Shown here: piece by piece, positions 7,370 through 14,698 of the stretch | Layout: each line of letters begins with the position of its first letter | Numbering within the stretch: position 1 is the first letter of the stretch | Virus record (IMG/VR): IMGVR_UViG_3300032309_001433 | Location: 1-25,591 of that record | Length of the DNA stretch: 25,591 bases | Origin: a virus | Direction: 5' to 3' (one strand) | Position numbers and translations under genes: made by a program | The notes under the pieces: generated by a model | Told to the model about the DNA's origin: nothing | Databases searched by the model: none | The model's input: only the letters and a program-made list of their open reading frames with translations

Positions 7370-8301
7370 CAATTGAACTCACAGTTGACCATGATTTCTG
7401 TTAGGCAAGCTACAGTATTTATTTCTTGGTCGGCCACAAAGGCTGCCTTATACTGATAGTCAGCTAGAATTACAACCGCCTGTGGAACAGATGAGGGTTT
7501 TAAAGTATCACTTAATGTATCATATAGTTTACGAAACAGCGTGGTATTGTCTATTTCGTGTGACGCTACCCACTTACGAATGGCACCAAAATCTTTAGCA
7601 ACAATATGCTTAGACAGTTCATCTACTGAGATGTCAGCAATTTGAACAAGAATACCTGTGTCAATTTTACCAAACTGTGAGTAACGCTGAAGTTCATTTA
7701 ATACACGGCGAAAATCTGGAAAATGTTTCTTAATTAATTCTGCCAAAACCTTCTCATCAGCATCAATTTTTTCACTTTGCAAAATAGATTGAATTCGTTT
7801 AAAGAACGCAGAGGCCATCTTAGCCTTCTCACCATTCTTTAAACCAAAATCAATAACTGCACACCGTGAATGGAGTGGTTCAATGATACGATTCTTATAG
7901 TTACATGTAAAGATGAACGAGCAGTTGCTAGCGAATTCTTCAATCGCATTACGCAAGGCAGGTTGAGTTGAGTTTGGGTTTAGATAATCTGCTTCATCAA
8001 TAATGATGACCTTGCGGCCGCCAGATAACGACATAGATGAAGCATAGTTTTTAATTTTGGTTCTAAAAGTATCAATACCACTTTCATCTGAACCATTGAT
8101 GACCATGAAATCACAACCAATTTCATTACACATGGCTTTGGCAATGGTGGTCTTTCCTACACCAGCACCACCAGCCAAAAGTAAATTAGGAATTTGTTTT
8201 TGATTTACATATTCCTGAAATGGTTGTTTCAGGCGGTCAGGTAAAATACAATCGTCAACAGTTTGAGGCCGATACTTCTCTGTCCATAGAAGGTGTTCCA
8301 T
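7369..8301 (-). CDS. 44: Clamp loader large subunit gp44 (AAA+ ATPase)
   Basis: This 310-residue AAA+ protein of the RFC/T4 gp44 type (T4 319 residues) starts with LWTEKYRPQTVDD. It has Walker A GGAGVGKT at 44-51, Walker B IIIDEAD ending at 105, and the SRC arginine-finger motif at 145-147. The C-terminal half is the helical collar. Four gp44 with one gp62 open and close the gp45 ring using ATP. The downstream membrane gene starts at its stop codon. Confidence 0.97.
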   Translation of the reverse strand: MEHLLWTEKYRPQTVDDCILPDRLKQPFQEYVNQKQIPNLLLAGGAGVGKTTIAKAMCNEIGCDFMVINGSDESGIDTFRTKIKNYASSMSLSGGRKVIIIDEADYLNPNSTQPALRNAIEEFASNCSFIFTCNYKNRIIEPLHSRCAVIDFGLKNGEKAKMASAFFKRIQSILQSEKIDADEKVLAELIKKHFPDFRRVLNELQRYSQFGKIDTGILVQIADISVDELSKHIVAKDFGAIRKWVASHEIDNTTLFRKLYDTLSDTLKPSSVPQAVVILADYQYKAAFVADQEINTVACLTEIMVNCEFN

Positions 8302-8339
8302 AATATAATTCTTTCACAATATACTTCATAATAAAATAC

Positions 8340-8564
8340 TTAGTCACGCTCATTCAAACGAGCAACTACTGTCAAGTAATCTTCTTTTACTTCCCAAGAA
8401 CCTACAGGACCAGCAAATAGAATAGTAACTTTCTTTTCTTTATTTCCTTCAGCAGTTGCTACTGTGGTAACTCTTTCAAATACATTAATGATTTGGTCTG
8501 GATTAATTGCAATTGATTCATCAACATGTCCTTCAACTGCATTTGTAAACATTTTAAATGGCAT
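8340..8564 (-). CDS. Uncharacterised 73-residue protein between gp45 and gp44
   Basis: The protein begins MPFKMFTNAVEGHVDESIAI and ends VVARLNERD. I chose ATG 8564, one base after the gp45 stop, because a longer frame upstream would run through the gp45 coding sequence. The sequence looks beta-rich (KKVTILFAGPVGSWEVKEDY). No known domain is visible. Its position inside the clamp/clamp-loader cluster suggests a replisome-related role, which is inference. Confidence 0.65.
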   Translation of the reverse strand: MPFKMFTNAVEGHVDESIAINPDQIINVFERVTTVATAEGNKEKKVTILFAGPVGSWEVKEDYLTVVARLNERD

Positions 8565-8565
8565 A

Positions 8566-9252
8566 TTAGTTACCCTTTTCAAATTTAGAGCCTGCCTCAG
8601 TTGTAACCCAATATTGAAGCGGAACAGTTTTGTTTTTAAAGTGTGAAATACCTTTTGATGAGATAAAGACATCATAAGAACCAGGCATTAGTTTTGTGAT
8701 GTTCTCTGTTTTGAAAACCATTTTAAACTTATTGCCATTACCAGCTGAAATCTCTAGAGCATCGGTGTGTGCTGAATCATTTTGTAAATCAAGTGTAACA
8801 ATACTTACTTTTTTACCATCAGATTCAATTGCAACTTGTGGTGAAGAAAGAACACTAGCAGCTCGCATGACCCATTCAAAATCTTCAGCAGTAAGTTCAA
8901 ACTTAATTTCTGCATCAGGCATTGTCAACTGTTTCTCAGGTGGAGTAACAATCATATTAGATGGAGTAAAGCGATATTTAATTTTGCTACGACCTTTGTT
9001 GCCAACGATTGTAACTTGTTTCTCATCAAACTCAAATGACGGATCATCTTTGTGTAAAGAGATGACCGATAGAAAATTGTTTAGGTCATAGATGCCAAAC
9101 TCAGCAGGAATATCTTCTTTGATAGATACTTCAGCTAGAATGTTTTTATGGCTAGACACCGTTTTAAGTGTTTTGCCTGGTTTAAAAAGAATACCTTGGT
9201 TGATTGCACCAAAGTTTTTTAAGATTGCTACGGTTTCATTAGATAATTTCAT
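8566..9252 (-). CDS. 45: Sliding clamp gp45
   Basis: This 228-residue protein is the same length as T4 gp45 and similar throughout (begins MKLSNETVAILKNFGAINQG; internal EFGIYDLNNFLSVISL; C-terminal KGISHFKNKTVPLQYWV). It forms a trimeric ring that tethers gp43 and, with gp55 and its partner, activates late transcription. The start at 9252 follows GGAGTGATGT. A near-perfect sigma70 promoter lies 40 to 68 bases upstream, so the clamp can be made independently of upstream genes. The hydrophobic-acidic tails of gp43 and probably of the GIY-YIG protein would dock on it. Confidence 0.97.
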   Translation of the reverse strand: MKLSNETVAILKNFGAINQGILFKPGKTLKTVSSHKNILAEVSIKEDIPAEFGIYDLNNFLSVISLHKDDPSFEFDEKQVTIVGNKGRSKIKYRFTPSNMIVTPPEKQLTMPDAEIKFELTAEDFEWVMRAASVLSSPQVAIESDGKKVSIVTLDLQNDSAHTDALEISAGNGNKFKMVFKTENITKLMPGSYDVFISSKGISHFKNKTVPLQYWVTTEAGSKFEKGN

Positions 9253-9266
9253 ACATCACTCCATAA

Positions 9267-9605
9267 TTAAGATTTATCATCAACAGAATACATTATATCA
9301 TGTTCATATAAGAATGTCAAGCAACAAAGAGCATGTGCTAAATGGTGTTTGCCAGATTCAGGATCAATTTGTTCGCCTTCTTTCCATGCCCACAAATGCC
9401 TTTGGGCTGCATCAAAGTACCTGCGTTTGGAATCTGGTACATGTTTCCAATTATCAGGTTCATACTTCTCAGCACCAAAGGTCAATACATCAACAACAGC
9501 TTTAAGTGCAAGTGGTGGTAATAAACCATATTGTAGTTTACCACCATCAAACTTGCGACCACCAGTTGTGGCTGTTTGTGAATCTTTTACAACTTTACTT
9601 GTCAT
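9267..9605 (-). CDS. DUF5664 / dATP-dGTP diphosphohydrolase N-terminal-like protein
   Basis: This 112-residue protein contains RKFDGGKLQYGLLPPLALKA, DVLTFGAEKYEPDNW, FDAAQRHLWAWKEGE, DPESGKHHLAHALCCLTFL. These blocks match the phage DUF5664 family, annotated as dATP/dGTP diphosphohydrolase N-terminal domain and thought to resemble all-helical MazG-like nucleotide pyrophosphatases; the acidic and histidine residues would bind metal. I use ATG 9605, which overlaps the stop of the glycosyltransferase gene (ATGA), rather than a longer frame. A nucleotide-pool role next to the clamp gene is reasonable but unproven. Its 3' end contains the gp45 promoter. Confidence 0.7.
   Translation of the reverse strand: MTSKVVKDSQTATTGGRKFDGGKLQYGLLPPLALKAVVDVLTFGAEKYEPDNWKHVPDSKRRYFDAAQRHLWAWKEGEQIDPESGKHHLAHALCCLTFLYEHDIMYSVDDKS
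9292..9320 (-). promoter_or_regulatory. Sigma70 promoter for gp45
   Basis: TTGACA (9320-9315) and TATAAT (9297-9292) are 17 bp apart, with TGA directly before the -10 (extended -10). All twelve consensus bases match. Predicted start is near 9285, about 33 bases before the gp45 ATG. It sits inside the end of the DUF5664 gene. Confidence 0.85.
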
Positions 9606-10417
9606 AGACGACCTGTGTATTGTGCTACAGCAGGCATGTTGCCAGTAAACGCATAGGTACCAATGTGCTGAGTTTTCATCCAAGGACATAAATGAATTGT
9701 TCCACCCATTTTACGCCACATCTGACAGAACATATAATCTTCACTTAGATACCGGTCAGAACCACCATCAGTAATTGATCCTTTACTATCAATCACAGTA
9801 TCAAAGTATGCATGAATATACCTAGAACCATCAAAGTTTGCTTGACCTACATGGTCTGGCTTATAACGAATCATTGGATATTGTTTTTCCATTTTGTGGA
9901 AAACTTCACGCTTCACCATCATATAACCTGTACCAATTTCTAGCACTTCTAATGGGTCTGTAACCTGAAACTGTTTTGTTCCAGAAACCACATTAAAGAC
10001 ATATTCACCAACTAAGGTTTCAAGTTCTTTTGGTTCTAAGTTAGGGTGATTTCTTGCCGCTTGGGCCACATTACTCCAATTAATTGACTTCTTTGGATAG
10101 GGGCCACCAATAACATCTTTATCTAAGGCTAACATAGCAATTACATCTTGTGGATTGTAATGAATGTCGCTATCAATAAACAATAGGTGAGTAAAATCGG
10201 AACGAAGAAACTCATCTACAAGATAATTACGAGCTCTTGTGATAAGAGATTCGTTGAATAAAAAAGAGAATTTAGTTTCAACACCATATTTGGACATGGT
10301 GGTTTGTAAATCTAGGCACGACTTAATATAGAGTCCGTGTGCCATACCGCCATACATTGGCGTGGCCACAAACAATTTATTTTTTTTCAAATCTTCAAGT
10401 TTGACTTGGATTTCCAT
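9602..10417 (-). CDS. GT-A-type glycosyltransferase
   Basis: This 271-residue protein has a GT-A-like N-terminal half: LFVATPMYGGMAHGLY at 15-30, SLITRARNYLVDEFL at 57-71 and HLLFIDSDIHYNPQDV at 77-92 with a DSD metal/nucleotide-sugar motif at 82-84. Later comes VIGGPYPKKSINW, then a C-terminal YLSEDYMFCQMWRKMGG that resembles the acceptor-side ED motif. It lacks membrane segments, so it is cytoplasmic. T4-like phages use such enzymes on modified bases or surface glycans; which substrate applies here is not visible. A terminator hairpin lies just upstream, separating it from the small HTH gene. Confidence 0.75.
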   Translation of the reverse strand: MEIQVKLEDLKKNKLFVATPMYGGMAHGLYIKSCLDLQTTMSKYGVETKFSFLFNESLITRARNYLVDEFLRSDFTHLLFIDSDIHYNPQDVIAMLALDKDVIGGPYPKKSINWSNVAQAARNHPNLEPKELETLVGEYVFNVVSGTKQFQVTDPLEVLEIGTGYMMVKREVFHKMEKQYPMIRYKPDHVGQANFDGSRYIHAYFDTVIDSKGSITDGGSDRYLSEDYMFCQMWRKMGGTIHLCPWMKTQHIGTYAFTGNMPAVAQYTGRL

Positions 10418-10430
10418 AATAACTCCATAA

Positions 10431-10473
10431 ATAAAAAAGAGGAAGTAACACCTATATGTATAACTTCCTCTTT
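10431..10473 (-). terminator. Intrinsic terminator after the small HTH gene
   Basis: Plus-strand AAAGAGGAAGT (10436-10446) pairs with ACTTCCTCTTT (10463-10473), an 11-bp stem with a 16-base loop. In the minus-strand transcript it is followed by a U-rich run ending UUUUUUAUUU. It ends transcription from the HTH gene before the glycosyltransferase gene. Confidence 0.75.
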
Positions 10474-10490
10474 ACTTTTCCTAAACTATT

Positions 10491-10766
10491 TTAGGCAAAA
10501 GCACGCTCACCTTGTGAACGAATAGCAGCAATGCCTGCAGCAACCATACGCTTGGTTGGAGAACCAAGACGATAGAAGGAAACTTTATCGCCATTTGCGT
10601 TGATGCGTGAGTTCAGGTAAATTGCATGACCTTCGTTACGCAACTCATTGATAGTAGCGGAAGGATTAGCAACACCAAAAACAGATTGCATTTTTTGTGG
10701 TGTGAGAGTGTTATATTCGCTATCTTTGGACAAATAGGCGAGAACACGAGCTTTAGTTGATTTCAT
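10491..10766 (-). CDS. Small winged-helix-like DNA-binding protein
   Basis: This 91-residue protein begins MKSTKARVLAYLSKDSEYNT. It has helices that fit a winged-helix arrangement: TPQKMQSVFGVANPSATINELRN as the turn and recognition helix, then HAIYLNSRINANGDKVSFYRLG as a beta wing. I chose ATG 10766, preceded by GGAG at nine bases; the longer frame above it would cross the promoter leader. It is monocistronic, with its own sigma70 promoter upstream and a terminator downstream. Its leader can fold into a pseudoknot, which suggests translational control. It could regulate the adjacent promoters, though no evidence here shows the target. Confidence 0.7.
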   Translation of the reverse strand: MKSTKARVLAYLSKDSEYNTLTPQKMQSVFGVANPSATINELRNEGHAIYLNSRINANGDKVSFYRLGSPTKRMVAAGIAAIRSQGERAFA

Positions 10767-10786
10767 TACAAATAACTCCATAAATT

Positions 10787-10830
10787 GGTCGCAAATTAAA
10801 AAGCATTTGAGAGGCGACCGTTCTCTCAAA
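10787..10830 (-). promoter_or_regulatory. Leader RNA with H-type pseudoknot potential
   Basis: In the minus-strand RNA, TTTGAGAG (10830-10823) pairs with CTCTCAAA (10813-10806), eight perfect base pairs. Its loop contains GGTCGC (10819-10814), which is perfectly complementary to GCGACC (10792-10787) just downstream. Loop 1 is 3 bases and loop 3 is 13 bases and U-rich. The element ends about eight bases before the GGAG ribosome binding site of the HTH gene. T4 gene 32 uses a leader pseudoknot for autoregulation, an analogy only. Confidence 0.65.
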
Positions 10831-10839
10831 TATGATACA

Positions 10840-10868
10840 AGTATATCAGATTATGAACCTGCTGTCAA
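10840..10868 (-). promoter_or_regulatory. Sigma70 promoter for the HTH gene
   Basis: TTGACA (10868-10863), 17-bp spacer ending in TGA, then TATACT (10845-10840). Predicted start near 10833 places the pseudoknot element at the very 5' end of the message. Confidence 0.82.
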
Positions 10869-10888
10869 CCATTATACAGGTATAAGTG

Positions 10889-10914
10889 AAAAAAGACCCG
10901 GCTATTGCCGGGTC
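10889..10914 (-). terminator. Intrinsic terminator after the MoxR-like ATPase gene
   Basis: GACCCGGC-AATA-GCCGGGTC, an eight-pair GC-rich stem with a four-base loop, followed by six T residues on the minus strand. It lies 20 bases after the ATPase stop codon. This is the strongest terminator in the window. Confidence 0.92.
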
Positions 10915-10934
10915 AAGTGCCGAACAACTTACTA

Positions 10935-12128
10935 TTAGAAAGGTTGATTTTCTTCAGCCTCAGGATTTTCATTTACCGGAACTTCTGGTTCAGGTTGTGG
11001 TGCCAGAATTTCTTCGGCAGAAGCACCAGCGTCAACTTTGGTATATAAGTCAACAAAACTTGCCTTGGTATCATCGTCAAAGCGGTTCAAACACAAGGTA
11101 ATTGCCTTCATTTTATCGCCAAAGATACCATAGGTTTCTACAATATGGACTAAACGGCGAGTGGAAATCACTTCATCACAACCACCATCCATAAATGTTT
11201 TACGAATTACATCAGCCCATGTAACAAGCTTCTCGGCGAATTCACTATCAGCACGACCAACGGAAGATAATTCTTTATCAACAATCTTACGCTCAATCTT
11301 AACAGGAGGAAATTCCTGTTCCATTGTAGTGCGGAATCTTTCTAAGAAGGCTTCGTTAAGCACATTGGTAAACATGTAACGACCATCATCAGAGCCTTTA
11401 CCTTTAGTATTAGCAGTAGCAAACACCGTAAAACCAGGTGCAGGTACAATCATCTCGCCTTTTTTCTTCAGCATAAATGGTTTGCCTTCAAGCACACGCT
11501 GTAATGAGGAAAGATTTTGAGCACCGTAATCAATCTCATCAATACAAAGCACAGCACCTTGACGAGCAGCCGTAGTTACGGGGCCGTCACGCCATTCCAT
11601 ATTACCATCAATCAACACATAGTTACCAAGTAAATCACTTTCATCGGTTTCAGGTGTCATTGAAATACAAACGAATTTGCGTTTGGCTTTGGCACAGGCC
11701 TGTTCAATAGACATGGTCTTACCATTACCAGAATGGCCTGAAATGAAAACAGGAAAGAACCGCATTGAAGTTACAATTGAAAGCACATCGTCAAAGTTGC
11801 CAAACGGCACATAATTTTTATATGATTTAGGAACCAAATCAGTAGTATCCAAATCGGTTTGGACATTTTGAATTTTGTTCTCAGATTTTTGAATTGGTTT
11901 TGCCATTGGAATCACTTGGGCTTGTAAATCAATTGTCGTAGCACCAGCAGTAGGTACTCGGTATTTACCACGACCAACACGATTAGCTTCATCTTTAGTA
12001 AAAAATTGAGTTGAAGCAATACCCAATTCACCAGCAATAACTTTAATTTCTGCTTTGCTGATGGTTTGTTTACCTGTAGCAACTAAAGCATCCATAAATT
12101 TTTGTTTGATTTCGGCACGACTTGTCAT
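10935..12128 (-). CDS. MoxR/CobS-like AAA+ ATPase
   Basis: This 397-residue protein has an N-terminal helical/wing-like region (1-60, ending GRGKYRVP), a linker, and a MoxR-family AAA+ core: Walker A GHSGNGKT at 131-138, ESDLLG at 163-168, EWRDGPVTTAARQG at 178-191, Walker B LCIDEID at 194-200, sensor 1 ATAN at 237-240 and FLERF at 261-265. An acidic, proline-rich tail follows. Marine T4-like phages carry a homologue named CobS, after the cobaltochelatase subunit. MoxR proteins typically work with a vWA partner, and such a gene lies directly upstream. I chose ATG 12128, ten bases after GGGAG; a start at 12149 would leave almost no leader after the promoter. Real cobalt insertion is doubtful, since no chelatase CobN is seen here; protein remodelling is likelier. 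Confidence 0.9.
   Translation of the reverse strand: MTSRAEIKQKFMDALVATGKQTISKAEIKVIAGELGIASTQFFTKDEANRVGRGKYRVPTAGATTIDLQAQVIPMAKPIQKSENKIQNVQTDLDTTDLVPKSYKNYVPFGNFDDVLSIVTSMRFFPVFISGHSGNGKTMSIEQACAKAKRKFVCISMTPETDESDLLGNYVLIDGNMEWRDGPVTTAARQGAVLCIDEIDYGAQNLSSLQRVLEGKPFMLKKKGEMIVPAPGFTVFATANTKGKGSDDGRYMFTNVLNEAFLERFRTTMEQEFPPVKIERKIVDKELSSVGRADSEFAEKLVTWADVIRKTFMDGGCDEVISTRRLVHIVETYGIFGDKMKAITLCLNRFDDDTKASFVDLYTKVDAGASAEEILAPQPEPEVPVNENPEAEENQPF
11567..11597 (-). repeat. 31-bp GC-rich repeat, copy 2
   Basis: Identical to 3607..3637 except for one base (C for G at position 24 on the plus strand, changing Pro to Arg). It encodes the EWRDGPVTTA part of the ATPase. The GPxTxA segment is common in MoxR proteins, so this copy is probably the original context. 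Confidence 0.85.
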
Positions 12129-12164
12129 TATATAATAACTCCCATTCACAGTTTTAATACTACC

Positions 12165-12193
12165 ATTCTATCATAACAGATGCACTTTGTCAA
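12165..12193 (-). promoter_or_regulatory. Sigma70 promoter for the MoxR-like ATPase
   Basis: TTGACA (12193-12188), 17-bp spacer ending in TGA, TAGAAT (12170-12165), then GGTAGTAT downstream. Predicted start near 12158. It closely resembles the promoter of the CobT-like gene at 14665..14693, including the downstream GGTAGTAT and the palindrome upstream of the -35. Confidence 0.82.
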
Positions 12194-12199
12194 GAGCAT

Positions 12200-12227
12200 C
12201 TGTTGCCTAAAAACAACAGCTTAGGCA
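12200..12227. repeat. Palindrome upstream of the ATPase promoter (operator or alternative hairpins)
   Basis: CTGTTG and CAACAG are separated by eight bases, just upstream of the -35. An overlapping pair, TGCCTAA (12204-12210) and TTAGGCA (12221-12227), includes the stop codon of the CobT-like gene. The two stems exclude each other in RNA. A related element lies at 14699..14720. There is no U-run, so it is not a typical terminator. Confidence 0.6.
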
Positions 12228-14629
12228 GCAATGCCTTCAATGAACTTGGAAACCAGCACACGATTTACTGTTTTCTTTTTGTTCATTTTGGCAAAAGCTG
12301 ATGCCAATTTTTTAGTGGTAAATTTACCTTCAATTTCAATTTCATCTTGCTCGGTTTTCAAATCACTTCCACCAGAAATAAGGAAGAATGAATTATAACC
12401 ATCGTTTTTTGAAATCAAAAACTTTTCAGTTTTAAATTGTTTTACCAACTCTTTTTGTTTGTTGAACCATTGGTAATAATCTTTATTGTGTAAATCAGCC
12501 AATGTTTGATTTTCGCCAATAGAATATCTATTGTTAATTGCTTGACGAGTATGACCTGCACTTTGATTTGAAATAATAAAGAAACCAAATATCTTAGAGT
12601 TGGTCACTTTAGCAAACCATTTAAATACAGCGATGTTGACCGATTGGCGGCCACCGTCAAGTTTCATTTGGAATTTATTTTCACGGTCAACAAGATAAAC
12701 ATTTTTACCATGAAAGTCCATTCTTTCGGTGCTATGTTTAACGATTGTTTCGCCATTTTGTACCACATCATAAGTGACATAGAATCTGTTAATCCAATCA
12801 GCATCACCATCGTGGACAATAATCAAACTTGTTAAGTCAAGATTGTTCTTTTGTTTAAACTCTTTCATAATTTCAGCAGTTGCAACCAAAGCTTGTGTCA
12901 ACGGAGTATTTGAAAGGTACTCAGAGTCAGGCAATGGAACATCTGAACGATAAAGACGGGTTACTTCAAATGCTTTTTTGAGCAATAACATATTCTTTAA
13001 TGCACCAGTAAATTCAGCATTTGACATTTGCGAATTGATATACTCACGCAAAAATACCGTGCCTAATTCAACTGAACCAAGTTCTCTGGTAAATTCAGCA
13101 CGATTTGTTTTGACATATTCTTTCCGTTGTTCAACAGTCATATTCAAATCACATATGCGAGCTTCTTCACTATCACCAAAACCATACACAGCAAAAGGAA
13201 TATTCACTTTGCGACAGAACATGGCAAGCACCAAAATCTGCTCAATTGAACCAGACATATTGTTTGACATAGAACCAGATTTATCTAGCAACAAAATCAA
13301 ACCATGGCTTTTGCCTTTTGGTGTCAACATCACTTTACGGAAAATGTTGTCATCAAATTTGTATGATGAAAGCTTATTGATATCAATGTCACCAGTATCG
13401 GCAAGCTTTGATTTACTAAATGCTTTGGCTGCCTTACGCATTTCAAATTCTTTGGCAAGTAAACCAATGTATCTTTCATTTTTGCGTTTGAAATCGTTTA
13501 CCAGTTCCATGGCTAAACCAGGTTGAATATATTGTTTAGTAACACAATCACCATAAAACTTGGTTAGATTTGCTTGAACCGTTTTAGCAGGTGTAACAAT
13601 GTTTTTCAGAATTGGTTTTGCCATATTTACATAGCAGAACTCTTTACATTTTTCATCCAACAACATAGTTTCATTATTACGGAAAGATTCATCCGTAGAA
13701 CATGATGGAGAAAACTGGTCTTGCCATGATGATGCTGATTCTTTCCAACGATTATATGAATCGCCATCTTCATCGCTATCGGTTTCTTCACCTGAATCGT
13801 TTTCACCAGATTTTTGGCCTTTATTGTCATCAGATTTATTGTTGGATTCTTTATCGGTCTTTTCACCGTTGCCGTCACCTTCATTTTCTTCGTCTGATTC
13901 TCCACTTTGGCCTTTTTCGTTTTTTTGGCCTTCAGTAGTTTCAGCGGAGTTTTCTTCATCATCAAACTCCTCAAAATCATAATCGCTGTCAATCTCATTA
14001 TTGAAATCATCACTTTCAGCGGCTTCTAATTCTTCAAAGTATTGAAGCTTCATTTCCATTTGTTCATCTTTGGAATAAGCATACACTTCATCGGTAACAC
14101 GAATTACATCGTCCCAAGATTCACAAGCTTGGACTTTTTTAACTAAGAGCTCTTCTTTAGCAGAAAATTCAATCTTAGTATTTGTCCATTGAGATTTGCT
14201 GTAAAGATTCAGGCGGTCAATGAAGCTAAGCTCATTAACATCAGTACCTTTAATACCAAAAAAATCACGATTGATTAATTCTTGGTAACCATTACGGAAA
14301 GAATTGTTGAGGCCAGGATACTTACGCTTGACCTTCTTTTCAATTCTAGCATCTTCAACAACATTAAGGAAGTTTTTATAGAATTTTCCTTTTGATTTGT
14401 CAGAGGCAGTATTATGCCAACCATCAGCAGGAGTATAGAGAGCATGGCCAACTTCGTGACCACAGAGCAGGTCGTAAATAGCGCCTGTCATATTTTGCCA
14501 AATTGGAAGATATAAAACCCTATTCTTAGGGTCAAATTTGGCAGTTTGGATTTTTTGGTGTTGAACCGTGAGATTCTCGGTTGCCATTAATCTGGCTAAT
14601 TGAGATTTTTGTTCGGCTGTAAATGTCAT
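12221..14629 (-). CDS. CobT-like protein: HExxH metallopeptidase-like domain plus vWA domain
   Basis: This 802-residue protein has, in order: an N-terminal domain with the zinc-binding motif HEVGH at 58-62 (within CGHEVGHAL) and VVEDARIEKK at 90-99 as probable further ligands; a helical part; a very acidic, low-complexity Glu/Asp/Ser/Gly/Asn linker at about 203-295; another helical segment; and a vWA domain with the MIDAS motif DKSGSMS at 449-455. CobT of cobaltochelatase has the same acidic linker plus vWA layout, but a putative protease module is not part of the usual chelatase. It is immediately upstream of the MoxR-like ATPase and both have near-identical promoters, so they probably act together. 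The ATPase would bind through the vWA MIDAS. The substrate is unknown. Confidence 0.88.
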   Translation of the reverse strand: MTFTAEQKSQLARLMATENLTVQHQKIQTAKFDPKNRVLYLPIWQNMTGAIYDLLCGHEVGHALYTPADGWHNTASDKSKGKFYKNFLNVVEDARIEKKVKRKYPGLNNSFRNGYQELINRDFFGIKGTDVNELSFIDRLNLYSKSQWTNTKIEFSAKEELLVKKVQACESWDDVIRVTDEVYAYSKDEQMEMKLQYFEELEAAESDDFNNEIDSDYDFEEFDDEENSAETTEGQKNEKGQSGESDEENEGDGNGEKTDKESNNKSDDNKGQKSGENDSGEETDSDEDGDSYNRWKESASSWQDQFSPSCSTDESFRNNETMLLDEKCKEFCYVNMAKPILKNIVTPAKTVQANLTKFYGDCVTKQYIQPGLAMELVNDFKRKNERYIGLLAKEFEMRKAAKAFSKSKLADTGDIDINKLSSYKFDDNIFRKVMLTPKGKSHGLILLLDKSGSMSNNMSGSIEQILVLAMFCRKVNIPFAVYGFGDSEEARICDLNMTVEQRKEYVKTNRAEFTRELGSVELGTVFLREYINSQMSNAEFTGALKNMLLLKKAFEVTRLYRSDVPLPDSEYLSNTPLTQALVATAEIMKEFKQKNNLDLTSLIIVHDGDADWINRFYVTYDVVQNGETIVKHSTERMDFHGKNVYLVDRENKFQMKLDGGRQSVNIAVFKWFAKVTNSKIFGFFIISNQSAGHTRQAINNRYSIGENQTLADLHNKDYYQWFNKQKELVKQFKTEKFLISKNDGYNSFFLISGGSDLKTEQDEIEIEGKFTTKKLASAFAKMNKKKTVNRVLVSKFIEGIAA

Positions 14630-14664
14630 TGTAGTATAGTCCTATTTAACTAATTTATACTACC

Positions 14665-14693
14665 ATTATATCAGTATTCAGTTGGATTGTCAA
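14665..14693 (-). promoter_or_regulatory. Sigma70 promoter for the CobT-like gene
   Basis: TTGACA (14693-14688), 17-bp spacer ending in TGA, TATAAT (14670-14665), all consensus bases matched, followed by GGTAGTAT. Predicted start near 14658, about 30 bases before the ATG at 14629. Confidence 0.88.
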
Positions 14694-14698
14694 GACCA

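Noticed and set aside
8565-8675. Longer start for the 73-residue protein
   Set aside because: It would read through the gp45 coding sequence in another frame. ATG 8564, just after the gp45 stop, fits the gene layout.
10475-10499. Inverted repeat CCTAAA-CTAT-TTTAGG at the HTH gene stop as a terminator
   Set aside because: The stem is only six AT-rich pairs without a U-run in the coding direction. The 11-bp hairpin just downstream is the better terminator.
3607-11597. CRISPR or tandem repeat explanation for the 31-bp repeat
   Set aside because: Only two copies, 8 kb apart and inside coding sequence, with no spacer array.
12978-13526. 182-residue plus-strand frame
   Set aside because: Antisense to the conserved vWA domain of the CobT-like protein, with no start signal or recognisable domain. 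The same holds for other plus-strand frames in the window.
13627-14013. Long lysine/methionine-rich minus-strand frame inside the CobT-like gene
   Set aside because: It is a frame shadow of the acidic low-complexity linker; it has no ribosome binding site and the main frame has clear domains on both sides.
10935-14629. Cobalamin biosynthesis operon
   Set aside because: The ATPase and vWA proteins resemble CobS and CobT, but no CobN or other cobalamin gene is present in the window, and the vWA chain carries an HExxH domain.
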